Of a stretch of DNA of 55,809 nt, positions 44,650 to 52,934 are shown one piece after another. The stretch covers positions 1-55,809 of the forward strand of contig JAFUVV010000044.1 of the NCBI GenBank assembly GCA_017477435.1, written 5' to 3'. Below the pieces are notes generated by a model that was given only the letters and a program-made list of their open reading frames with translations, had not been told where the DNA came from and made no database searches. Each line of letters begins with the position of its first letter. The stretch's first letter is position 1. The DNA is from Prevotella sp. GTDB taxonomy: Bacteria; Bacteroidota; Bacteroidia; Bacteroidales; Bacteroidaceae. The position numbers and the translations under genes were made by a program.

Positions 44650-45903
44650 TTATTTCTTCAATTCTTTCAGTGCCTCTGCGACAGGTATTTTCTCCGTGCC
44701 ACGGAAAGCTACGATGAACGCCTGCGGGAATTTCTCGGCGAGTTGCGACTTGAGTTTCTTTATATCAGAGTACTCAGGCGATGCGCCTACGGTGTATTTC
44801 ACCATTCCCCCTTCGCGGTAGGAGTCTACCTCCGTCTGTCCCTTAAACTGCGGCGACCCTGCCTTCAGCGGACTGTCGGAAGCGAGGATCTGCACCTTGA
44901 ACAGTATCGCGGGCGCTTCTTCTGCCTGTGCCGGCTCGGGCTGTGGTTCGGGCGAAGGCGGCATCTCCACCGTCTCGGGCTGGGCAGATTCCGTCTGTGG
45001 CTGTGGCTCGGGCACGGGCTGCGGTTTCTCGGGAGCAGAGATGTCGCCGCGACCAGATACTGCCGACGGGATCGACAGCTCGGGCTCAACGGTGGGCTCA
45101 AACGGGACGGTGATGTTCTTGTCGTATTTTGCCCTGTATTTCATTATCGCCTGATAAATTCCGCGTGCATAGAGAGAGGGCGCCTCCGCTGAGTTCATAA
45201 AGTTCTCCTCGTCGGGAGTGGAGATGAATCCGAGTTCACACAGACAACCGGGCATCGATGTCAAGCGCAGCACAGCAAGGTTGTTCTGGTGAGCTCCTTG
45301 GTTCTGACGACCGGTGGCAGCGCAGACTGTCGATTGCAGATACTTTGCCAGCTCAACGCTCTTCTCCATGTTGTGGTCTTGCAAAAACTCGAACATTATA
45401 TTGCTCTCGGGCGAATTAGGGTCGAAGCCCTTATATGTCTGCTTGTAGTCTTTCTCGAGGAATATCACCGAGTTCTCACGCTTAGCCACGTCGAGGTTCT
45501 CCATTATGCCCTTCTTTCCCGTTGTCTCTCCCCGTCCGAGAGTCCATGTCTGGTATCCTCTTACAATCTTACCTCCGGGAACAGCATTTATATGGATAGA
45601 TATAAACAGGTCGGCCTTGTTGCGATTGGCAATCTCGGCACGCTTGCTCAGTTCCAGATACACATCTGACTTGCGGGTATAGACAACCTTCATGTCGGGG
45701 CATTTATCCTCGATAAGTTTCCCGAGTGCAAGCGCAGCTTTCAGTGTAAGGTCTTTCTCCTTTGAATAGCTGCCCCTACAACCAGGATCCTTGCCGCCAT
45801 GTCCGGCATCGATGACAAGGGTGAACTTCTTATTTGCCGCACTCGAGGGTGCCGCTGCAAATAATAATAATATATATAATATGAGGAGCAGTATCTTTCT
45901 CAT
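44650..45903 (-). CDS. N-acetylmuramoyl-L-alanine amidase (Amidase_3) with SPOR-like end
   Basis: It cleaves the amide bond between MurNAc and the stem peptide during daughter-cell separation. It has 417 residues from the ATG at 45903 (a TTG four codons upstream is possible). Signal peptide (LLLILYILLLFAAAPSSA). The Amidase_3 domain has zinc ligands in IDAGHGGKDPG and ISIHINA and the glutamate in CELGFISTPDE. A Pro/Glu/Gln-rich linker (about residues 280-330) leads to a SPOR-like domain (FKVQILASDSPL to KELKK). It probably acts at the division septum. Confidence 0.92.
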   Translation of the reverse strand: MRKILLLILYILLLFAAAPSSAANKKFTLVIDAGHGGKDPGCRGSYSKEKDLTLKAALALGKLIEDKCPDMKVVYTRKSDVYLELSKRAEIANRNKADLFISIHINAVPGGKIVRGYQTWTLGRGETTGKKGIMENLDVAKRENSVIFLEKDYKQTYKGFDPNSPESNIMFEFLQDHNMEKSVELAKYLQSTVCAATGRQNQGAHQNNLAVLRLTSMPGCLCELGFISTPDEENFMNSAEAPSLYARGIYQAIMKYRAKYDKNITVPFEPTVEPELSIPSAVSGRGDISAPEKPQPVPEPQPQTESAQPETVEMPPSPEPQPEPAQAEEAPAILFKVQILASDSPLKAGSPQFKGQTEVDSYREGGMVKYTVGASPEYSDIKKLKSQLAEKFPQAFIVAFRGTEKIPVAEALKELKK

Positions 45904-45934
45904 TTTACTTATCAATTAATTATCTCGCAAGCAT

Positions 45935-46303
45935 TCAGAATTTGTAATGCAGTTCCACCCCGGCACCTTTGCACTGGGCACCCATCGGGGGATTGAGTTT
46001 CATGACCTTCACCGTGAGCGACGATATCTGCGGGTATTCCCTTGCCAGTCGTCTTGCGATGCGTCCGGCCACGTGCTCCACGAGTGCCGACGGTGTGGTC
46101 ATTTCTTCCTTCACTATCCGATAGACATCCTCGTAGCCCACGGTTTTGTCGAACACATCGCTCTCCACGGCCCCATACATGTCGCATCCCACGCGGAGCG
46201 TAACGCTGTAGTCGTTGCCCGTCAGGTGTTCCTGCTCCAGCACGCCGTGGTAGGCGTGGAACCTGAGGTCGTCGAGCAGGATGTAGCTCTCGGTCATCTT
46301 CAT
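45935..46303 (-). CDS. folB: Dihydroneopterin aldolase FolB
   Basis: A folate-pathway enzyme that converts dihydroneopterin to 6-hydroxymethyl-dihydropterin. It has 122 residues, normal length. Motifs are ILLDDLRFHAYHGVLEQE, TVGYEDVYRIVKE, LVEHVAGRIARRL and the closing VKVMKLNPPMGAQCKGAGVEL. It starts 3 bp after the nrdJ stop, so the two are cotranscribed. Confidence 0.94.
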   Translation of the reverse strand: MKMTESYILLDDLRFHAYHGVLEQEHLTGNDYSVTLRVGCDMYGAVESDVFDKTVGYEDVYRIVKEEMTTPSALVEHVAGRIARRLAREYPQISSLTVKVMKLNPPMGAQCKGAGVELHYKF

Positions 46304-46306
46304 AGG

Positions 46307-48865
46307 CTATCCGCAGCGGCTGGCTCCGCAGTTTGTGCAGATCAGGCAGCCCTCCTGATAGACGAGCGTCTCCTGACCGCAGTTAGGACAGCACTGGCCC
46401 TTGGCTTGCGTGCCGTCGACAATGTATTTCTTCAGAGCGCGCTCCACACCGTTCTTCCAGGTGTTGATGCTCTCATCCTTCAGCTGGAGCGACGCCACGA
46501 GCTTTATCACGCGGTCGATAGGCATGCGATAGCGCAGCACACCTGAGATGAGCTTGGCATAGTTCCAGTATTCGGGATTGAACTTTTCTGAGAGTCCCTC
46601 GACGGTCGTCTTATATCCGCGCTTGTTCTCAAACTGGAAGTCATAGCGGCGGGTACCGTCTTCATTGGTCTGCTTCAGTATCTTTCCCTTCGTAACAGTC
46701 TTCGGGAGCACGATGCCTTCATCGTCGTCCTGCAGTCCGGTGAATATCTCATAGGGGTATCCGTTGAGCAGTCCTACGAAGGCGACCCACTTCTCTTTGT
46801 TGTTCTGGAATCGCACCACGTCGCACTCGAGCACCTGCGGGCGCACCTCGGTCACTTCGGGGTGCACCACTTCGGCAGCGACCGCGGCAACGGACTCTTT
46901 CTTCTTGTCTTTCTTCTCGGCAGAAATCATCACTCCCGAGCGGCTTCCGTCGCGGTAGATGGTGCATCCCTTGCATCCCGAGCGCCAGGCTTCGACATAC
47001 AACTGATTGACCAGCTGCTCGTCGACGTCGGACGGCAGGTTCACCGTGACGCTGATAGAGTGGTCGACCCACTTCTGTATCTCGCCCTGCATCTTCACCT
47101 TCATGAGCCAGTCCACGTCGTTGGCCGTAGCTTTATAATATGGTGAGCGGCTGACGAGCTCGTCGATCTCCTCCTGGCTGTAGTTCTTGGTGGTATCGAT
47201 ACCGTTCACTTCCATCCATGTGAGGAATTTCTTATGGTAGACGATGTATTCCTCGAACGAGTCGCCGACTTCGTCGACATAGTCTACGCGTACGTCGGCG
47301 TCGTTGGGGTTCACCTTGCGGCGGCGTTTATACACGGGCATGAACACGGGCTCTATGCCGCTCGTGGTCTGTGTCATGAGACTGGTGGTGCCAGTGGGGG
47401 CGATGGTGAGGCATGCAATGTTGCGGCGACCGTATTTCTTCATGTCGGCATATAGCTCGCCGTCGGCATCTTTGAGGCGGAGGATGAACGGATTCTTCTC
47501 CTCGCGCTTTGCGTCGTAGATGGCAAATGCTCCGCGCTCCTTTGCCATCTCCACCGACGAGCGGTAGGCGGCCAGGGCGAGGGTGCGGTGAACGCTGACG
47601 GAGAGGTCGGTGGCTTCCTGGGTGCCATAGCGCAGTCCGAGGGCGGCAATCATATCGCCTTCGGCAGTGATACCCACGCCCGTACGGCGACCCATGCCGC
47701 TCTTCTTGCGTATCTTCTCCCAGAGGTTCAGCTCGGTCTGTTTCACCTCGTCGTCTTGGGGGTCGGTCTTCACCTTGTTGATTATAGCGTCAATCTTCTC
47801 CAGCTCGAGGTCAACGATGTCGTCCATGATGCGCTGGGCCATTGCCACATGGCGGCGGAAGAGGTCGAAGTCGAAGCGTGCCTGCGGAGTGAAAGGATTC
47901 TCCACGTAGCTGTAGAGGTTCAGGCACAGCAGCCGGCAGGAGTCGTACGGACAGAGGGGAATCTCGCCACAGGGATTGGTGCTCACGGTGCGGAAGCCGA
48001 GGTCGGCATAGCAGTCGGGAATGCTCTCGCGCAGGATGGTGTCCCAGAAGAGCACGCCGGGCTCGGCACTCTTCCATGCGTTGTGCACGATCTTCTCCCA
48101 GAGGGCCTTGGCGCTTATCTCTTTCTTCACTATCGGCGTGTCGCTGTCTATCGGGAACTGCTGCGTGTAGGTCTTGTCTTCTGTTGCTGCACGCATAAAC
48201 TCGTCGTCGATCTTCACCGAGACGTTGGCTCCCGTCACCTTGCCTTCGGTCATCTTTGCGTCGATGAAAGCCTCGCTGTCGGGGTGCTTAATGCTTACGG
48301 AGAGCATCAATGCCCCACGGCGTCCGTCCTGTGCCACCTCACGTGTGGAGTTGCTGTAGCGCTCCATGAAGGGCACCAGTCCTGTGCTTGTCAGCGCAGA
48401 GTTGTTCACCGGACATCCCGCGGGACGCAGTCCACTGAGGTCGTGCCCCACTCCACCGCGTCGCTTCATCAGCTGCACCTGCTCCTCGTCGGTCTTCATC
48501 ACTGCACCGTAGGAGTCGGCGTCGCCATCCATGCCGATGACGAAGCAGTTGCTGAGGCTTGCCACCTGATAGTTATTGCCGATGCCTGTCATCGGACTAC
48601 CGGCAGGCACAACGTAGCGGAAGTGGTCGAGGAGTTCAAACACCTGCTCCTCGGTCAGCGCATTGGGATAGTTCTTCTCTATGCGTGCAATTTCTGCAGC
48701 TATGCGGTGGTGCATGTCGTCGGGCGACTGCTCGTAGATGTTGCCATAGCTGTCCTTCATGGCATACTTGCTCACCCACACACGGGCGGCAAGAGCATCA
48801 CCACCGAAATATTCGAGGGCACCTTGGGTAGCCTCGTCGAATGTATAAGTAGTTTTCTTTTCCAT
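46307..48865 (-). CDS. nrdJ: Class II (adenosylcobalamin-dependent) ribonucleotide reductase
   Basis: It reduces ribonucleotides to deoxyribonucleotides using coenzyme B12, independently of oxygen. It has 852 residues from the ATG at 48865; further upstream frame crosses the promoter. Motifs are SLSNCFVIG, the radical-site NPCGEIPLCPYDSC, MGRRTGVGITAEGDM, TIAPTGTTSLMTQTTSGIEP and GCKGCTIYRDGSRSGV. A C-terminal zinc-ribbon (CPNCGQ, CTNCG, final RCG) replaces the usual redox tail and is typical of the NrdJ/NrdZ subgroup. The leader is almost absent: the -7 box ends 6 bp before the ATG. Confidence 0.94.
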   Translation of the reverse strand: MEKKTTYTFDEATQGALEYFGGDALAARVWVSKYAMKDSYGNIYEQSPDDMHHRIAAEIARIEKNYPNALTEEQVFELLDHFRYVVPAGSPMTGIGNNYQVASLSNCFVIGMDGDADSYGAVMKTDEEQVQLMKRRGGVGHDLSGLRPAGCPVNNSALTSTGLVPFMERYSNSTREVAQDGRRGALMLSVSIKHPDSEAFIDAKMTEGKVTGANVSVKIDDEFMRAATEDKTYTQQFPIDSDTPIVKKEISAKALWEKIVHNAWKSAEPGVLFWDTILRESIPDCYADLGFRTVSTNPCGEIPLCPYDSCRLLCLNLYSYVENPFTPQARFDFDLFRRHVAMAQRIMDDIVDLELEKIDAIINKVKTDPQDDEVKQTELNLWEKIRKKSGMGRRTGVGITAEGDMIAALGLRYGTQEATDLSVSVHRTLALAAYRSSVEMAKERGAFAIYDAKREEKNPFILRLKDADGELYADMKKYGRRNIACLTIAPTGTTSLMTQTTSGIEPVFMPVYKRRRKVNPNDADVRVDYVDEVGDSFEEYIVYHKKFLTWMEVNGIDTTKNYSQEEIDELVSRSPYYKATANDVDWLMKVKMQGEIQKWVDHSISVTVNLPSDVDEQLVNQLYVEAWRSGCKGCTIYRDGSRSGVMISAEKKDKKKESVAAVAAEVVHPEVTEVRPQVLECDVVRFQNNKEKWVAFVGLLNGYPYEIFTGLQDDDEGIVLPKTVTKGKILKQTNEDGTRRYDFQFENKRGYKTTVEGLSEKFNPEYWNYAKLISGVLRYRMPIDRVIKLVASLQLKDESINTWKNGVERALKKYIVDGTQAKGQCCPNCGQETLVYQEGCLICTNCGASRCG

Positions 48866-48871
48866 TGTCTG

Positions 48872-48879
48872 CAAAATTA
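48872..48879 (-). promoter_or_regulatory. Promoter of the nrdJ operon
   Basis: Reading leftward TAATTTTG is followed by CAGACA and then the ATG. With a start site 4-7 bases after the box, the mRNA would have a 0-3 nt leader. Confidence 0.65.
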
Positions 48880-49158
48880 CACTTAATATCTCGTATACGG
48901 AAATCATTTTAGTAAATTTTTCGATAAAAAAATGTGAAAAAGTTTTCCGTTTTGGAAAACAATTGATAATGAAGCAATAAAAAAGTTTCCCAGAAAGTGA
49001 AACACGCACAACAGAATCAAGGTAATAACACATCCTCCTCTCCAAAGTAGGAATGGGCTTCATGTTCATCAGCAAAATGAAATACACGGGGAAAAGTTTA
49101 TTGCTGACGGCATGAGGCCCGTCCCTGCTTGTCATTCAATTATCTTCTGCGTCGTGGT

Positions 49159-49226
49159 TCCTCCCCCTTGGGGAGGCCAGGAAGGGGCTTTTCCTCCCCC
49201 TCGAGGGAGGTTAGGAAGGGGCTTTT
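49159..49226 (+). repeat. Two ~34-bp tandem C/G-rich units
   Basis: TCCTCCCCCTTGGGGAGGCC + AGGAAGGGGCTTTT is followed directly by CCTCCCCCTCGAGGGAGG + TTAGGAAGGGGCTTTT. Each can fold as a hairpin. A related unit is at 23205-23230. Part of the 1.4-kb gap between nrdJ and the TPR gene. Confidence 0.8.
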
Positions 49227-49507
49227 CATGTACTTCAGCAAACAGTTTCATTTTTCATTTTACATATTTCAGCCCGATTGTTTCACGGAAAAACGTCCAC
49301 AATGGGTTGAAAAACATGCGTCAACTTTTTGTTTAAAAACCGTCGCAAGAATCGAAGAATTTCGAACCGAAAAATATTTAGTCGGAAATACGCGAGTTTT
49401 GAGCACTTTTTACAACCATCTGACTCACAGCCGCTTAACGGAAACAACCCATCCGGGAAGCCTTAAAGGACTGAAAAACCGAATAATAAATCGGAGATAC
49501 AGAACAC

Positions 49508-49612
49508 ATTTTCTCTCATTAAAGAGGCTTTCTAATGGCATTAAAGGGCCTCTTTGATGCGATCAACCCATTGGGTTAATGCCATTAAAGGGCCTCTTTA
49601 ATGCCGGCAACC
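49508..49612. repeat. CATTAAAGGGCCTCTTTAATG palindromes
   Basis: At least three imperfect palindromes built from ATTAAAG / CTTTAAT arms with GGGCCT centres. The middle section CATTGGGTTAATGCCATTAA plus AGGG is shared with 28330-28352. Confidence 0.85.
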
Positions 49613-49810
49613 CACTTTTTCACTCCCGAAAGCATGTTTTTGCTCTCTAGATTCCAAATTTTTTCATACAAAATTTCAGCCCCTTTTGGTAAACCAAAAG
49701 GCAACACCCAAAAATTGTTTCACGCATCGGGAATAGATATTGATTCAAGTTTCGCAAGTGCTCAACTTCAGGAGGAGCTTACTGTTGAGTCTTCGACGAA
49801 AAAATGGGAG

Positions 49811-49957
49811 GAACGTGCTGTTGAGCGAAGCGAAAAAATGGGAGTTAGCTCACTGCGCTCGCTGAAGGAACGTGCTGTTGAGCGCAGCGAATAATTCGTC
49901 ATCGTCCTTTCGTCATCGTTTTTCGTTATCGTTCCCGTTATCGTTCCCGTTATCGTT
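49811..49957 (-). repeat. Partial copy 3 of the stop-codon repeat
   Basis: On the minus strand AACGATAACG units lead into GAATTATTCGCTGCGCTCA, as in copies 1 and 2, but then diverge into a duplicated GCTCAACAGCACGTTCC segment (58 bp apart). It has no GC-rich core and no adjacent stop codon. Confidence 0.7.
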
Positions 49958-50078
49958 AATACTATTAGTGTCATTCGTGCGATTAGTGTTTTTATTTATC
50001 CCGAACCAACGGTCACTGTGCGAAGCGTAAAGTAAACCATTCGAAAACACCGAAATAATCCTAAAACTTTTTTCGTGT

Positions 50079-50275
50079 CCTTTTCGTGTTTTTAGTTTTT
50101 TTCGGAATCTAAAAGAGTTCCCGTTAATACTTTGATTAGTGTTTAAAAATAAATTTTCGTCCTTTTCGTGTTTTTAGTTTTTTTTCGTGATCTAAAAAAG
50201 TTCCCGTTAATACTTTTCGTGTCATTCGTAAGATTCGTGTTAAAAAAATATTTTCGTCCTTTTCGTGTTTTTCTG
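50079..50275 (+). repeat. TTTTCGTGTTTTTAG tandem repeats
   Basis: CCTTTTCGTGTTTTTAGTTT begins at about 50079 and again at 50161, with a shorter copy at 50258. ATCTAAAA-AGTTCCCGTTAATACT follows each of the first two. Spacings are 82 and 97 bp. Together with the repeats to its left, this accounts for much of the gene-free stretch 48866-50323. Confidence 0.8.
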
Positions 50276-50287
50276 CAGAAAACGTTG

Positions 50288-50295
50288 TAACTTTA
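50288..50295 (+). promoter_or_regulatory. Promoter of the TPR regulator gene
   Basis: TAACTTTA, close to TAnnTTTG, 28 bp before the ATG at 50324. Confidence 0.5.
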
Positions 50296-50323
50296 CCGCC
50301 AGATTTAATCGTGGCACACTGAC

Positions 50324-52201
50324 ATGCGTAAGATTTTCTATTTCATTCTCGCCCTACTGCTCCTCGCCTGCTGTCATCGCGGCGAGACAAGCCGCACGCT
50401 GTCGCACGTCGACAGCCTCCTGCGCACCGACCCGGCGACAGCCCTCGCCATCACCGACAGCATCATGCAGGACAGCACCCGCCTGTCGCGGGCAGAACAG
50501 ATGCGCACCCGTCTCTACCGCGGCGTGGCACGCATACGCACCTACAACCCCGTCACCGACGACTCCACGGCAACTGCCATAGCACGCTACTACGACAGCC
50601 ACGGCACACCAAACGACCGCATGATGGCCTACTACCTTCTCGGATGCACCTACCGCGACCTGGGCGACACACCCATGCAGCTCGAATGCCTGCAGAAAGC
50701 AGCAGAAGCCGCCGACACAACACAAGCCGACTGCGACTACTACACCATGGTATCCATCTACGGACATTTGGCAAACCTCTACCACAAACAGGTATTGCCA
50801 GAGGAAGAGTTAAAGGCGTTGAAGGTATTAGGAGAATGTGCAAAAAAAGATAATGACACTATAAGTTTCTTGCAATCATTTGAATTACAAATGAGAGCAT
50901 ATACATTATCAAAAGAAATAGATAAAGTTCTATGCATAGCTGATTCTGCAAGAAAAAATTACAAATATCTAGGATATGATAATATGGCGGCTACCCTTCT
51001 AATCACTCCTATAAGTTTATATCTCGACCGAGCTGATTATAAAAAAGCAAAAGAATATTTAGATATCTACGAACGCGAGTCTGGGCTCTTCGATAAGAAT
51101 GGGAACATAGAAAAAGGCCGTGAATATCATTATTTCAACAAAGGACGTTACTTGCTCGGAGTTGAAAAGACGGATTCTGCAATATTCTATTTTCATAGAG
51201 CATTAAATGGAGGAAAAAAAGAAGAGGCCTATTACGGATTGCTTACCGCCTACGAAAAAAAGAACATCCCTGATTCCATTTCAAAATATGCAAAGCTGTT
51301 TGCTTCTACAAACGACTCCGCCTGGCTAGCAAAAAACTCACAGACTGTGGCACAGATGACTGCCATGTACGACTACAGCCGACATAAGAAGCAAGCAGAG
51401 GAAGCGACAAGCAAGTATATCAAAGAACGCGAAAAAATCCTAATACTAATATCTTTGCTACTCCTGGCTCTCGGCATAATAGCCTTTGCTCTTTTCATCA
51501 TCAGAAAACATCGCATCGCAGAAGAGGAAAGAGAACGTCAGACACAGAAAGTATACGATGACGCCATCCTTGCCATACACCATGCACAGAACGACCTCAG
51601 ACTTCTGAAGTATGAATATGATGAGGTAGTGACAGGCAAGATTGAAAAGGAACAACAAAAAGAATCTCCAGATAAATGCGCCGGTAATATAATAATTGAA
51701 AAAGATAATACCAAAAGTATCGGTTCGGAGATAGCCTCCTTACATGAAAACTACCTTAGGAAAATTGAAGAAAAAGATAAAGAATTAAAAACTCTCATCG
51801 AAGAAGAAGAACGCCTGCAGAAAAATGTGACATTTAGCCGGTCTGTTGAATCTGATGCACGATTCATGGATAGCGCAATATATTCTAAGTTCTGTCATTC
51901 CTGTTTTCCGCAGAAAGGACAACATGCCCTTACCGACAACGATTGGGAGCAGTTTATGTCTCTTTTTCGCGAATGCTATCCAACATATTATGCATTCATT
52001 TCACACAACAACGTGCTGCGACAAACGCAGATAAGAGTATGTGCACTTATACGTGCAGGTTTTCGCCCTGGTGATAAATGCTTAATCCTCGATGTAAATA
52101 GCTCAAAAATTAATAAGCTCAAGATTCAAATAAACAAGAAACTATTCGGAAAAGATGATGCCAAAAGCCTAAAGAATAATCTCGCAGCACATTTCTATTA
52201 G
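50324..52201 (+). CDS. TPR membrane protein with C-terminal DNA-binding-like domain
   Basis: A 625-residue protein. The lipoprotein-like N-terminus (FILALLLLACCHRGE) is followed by tetratricopeptide-type helical repeats (about 25-360). One TM lies at about 370-391 (ILISLLLLALGIIAFALFII), then a cytoplasmic coiled coil and a C-terminal segment LIRAGFRPGDKCLILDVNSS + KINKLKIQINKKLFG. That segment fits the winged/LuxR-like helix-turn-helix end of Bacteroidetes TPR regulators. It likely senses an envelope signal and controls neighbouring genes; this is inference. Base composition shifts sharply near 50,800 (residue ~160): GC-rich before, AT-rich after. Confidence 0.72.
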   Translation: MRKIFYFILALLLLACCHRGETSRTLSHVDSLLRTDPATALAITDSIMQDSTRLSRAEQMRTRLYRGVARIRTYNPVTDDSTATAIARYYDSHGTPNDRMMAYYLLGCTYRDLGDTPMQLECLQKAAEAADTTQADCDYYTMVSIYGHLANLYHKQVLPEEELKALKVLGECAKKDNDTISFLQSFELQMRAYTLSKEIDKVLCIADSARKNYKYLGYDNMAATLLITPISLYLDRADYKKAKEYLDIYERESGLFDKNGNIEKGREYHYFNKGRYLLGVEKTDSAIFYFHRALNGGKKEEAYYGLLTAYEKKNIPDSISKYAKLFASTNDSAWLAKNSQTVAQMTAMYDYSRHKKQAEEATSKYIKEREKILILISLLLLALGIIAFALFIIRKHRIAEEERERQTQKVYDDAILAIHHAQNDLRLLKYEYDEVVTGKIEKEQQKESPDKCAGNIIIEKDNTKSIGSEIASLHENYLRKIEEKDKELKTLIEEEERLQKNVTFSRSVESDARFMDSAIYSKFCHSCFPQKGQHALTDNDWEQFMSLFRECYPTYYAFISHNNVLRQTQIRVCALIRAGFRPGDKCLILDVNSSKINKLKIQINKKLFGKDDAKSLKNNLAAHFY

Positions 52202-52473
52202 TAAGCGAAGTGGCAAAAGCAAACATCTGAACTATTTTTCATTGAAGATTCTCTCTTTTTTCCCCAGGAGAAAAGCGTGAATTTAGAATTGAAAATAATC
52301 TTTTTCGTTCCTTATTACGCATGCCATCTCGGTAGGTAAGAAGGAGTATATCCCCTTATATTACTCATAATCAAACATTTACGCCCATTCCCTTCCTCAA
52401 GGGGGATAAAAAAGGGATAAAAAGGGGTTATTTTTTCCTGCGAAAATATTTGCAGATAATAGTTTCATGCCTG

Positions 52474-52481
52474 TAATTTTG
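52474..52481 (+). promoter_or_regulatory. Promoter of the small secreted-protein gene
   Basis: TAATTTTG followed by CAAAAAATC, 27 bp before the ATG at 52509. The rest of 52202-52473 is AT-rich with a GGGATAAAAAAGGGATAAAA direct repeat near 52405; no gene is seen. Confidence 0.6.
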
Positions 52482-52508
52482 CAAAAAATCAATCTTTAAA
52501 CAACAGAC

Positions 52509-52928
52509 ATGAAACACAAATTATTATTAATCATCTTCATGATGACAGCAATCTGTGCCAACGCACAGGAAGTGAACGACTCAACGTATAACAACCAGAA
52601 TCCACCTCCAGGATTTGAAGAACTGGGATTTGGTTTGAAAGATGATGGAGAAGTAGGATATTTTGATCCAAGTATAGAACAAGGGCATCCTCATCCAGCC
52701 CCTCCGATGGTACCTCATGTATATTATAATGAGGATGCTGCGGCTCTATTCTTCGATTCCTCGTGTGATGGTTGTACATTACGGCTCATCCCTACAGACG
52801 AGGAAGAAGACGAGTACACCACCATCATCAACTCGCAGATTCTATACCTTCCCCTGTGGCTATTTGGAGAATACGAGTTGCAGATCGTCAGGGGCAGATT
52901 CATCTTCTACACGTACATAGAAATATAA
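52509..52928 (+). CDS. Small secreted protein, possibly DUF3244-like
   Basis: A 139-residue protein with a signal peptide (MKHKLLLIIFMMTAICANA). The mature part is acidic and Pro/His-rich early (GHPHPAPPMVPHVYY), then has a predicted beta-sandwich half: AALFFDSSCDGCTLRLIP, a DEEEDE turn, and a closing hairpin LFGEYELQIVRGRFIFYTYI. The closing G-x-Y-x-L-x(2)-x-G-x-F pattern resembles the small secreted DUF3244 family of Bacteroidales, often located beside TPR regulators like the gene upstream. Assignment is tentative. It ends 6 bp before the glycosyltransferase gene. Confidence 0.6.
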   Translation: MKHKLLLIIFMMTAICANAQEVNDSTYNNQNPPPGFEELGFGLKDDGEVGYFDPSIEQGHPHPAPPMVPHVYYNEDAAALFFDSSCDGCTLRLIPTDEEEDEYTTIINSQILYLPLWLFGEYELQIVRGRFIFYTYIEI

Positions 52929-52934
52929 AAGAAC

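Noticed and set aside
48866..49100. Cobalamin riboswitch for the B12-dependent RNR
   Set aside because: The promoter abuts the ATG, leaving no leader for a riboswitch. I see no B12-box-like sequence here or before the TonB receptor.
49601..49894. 97-codon open frame in the repeat-rich gap
   Set aside because: Its C-terminal part is a translation of the duplicated repeat segment, and it has no promoter, signal or known motif.
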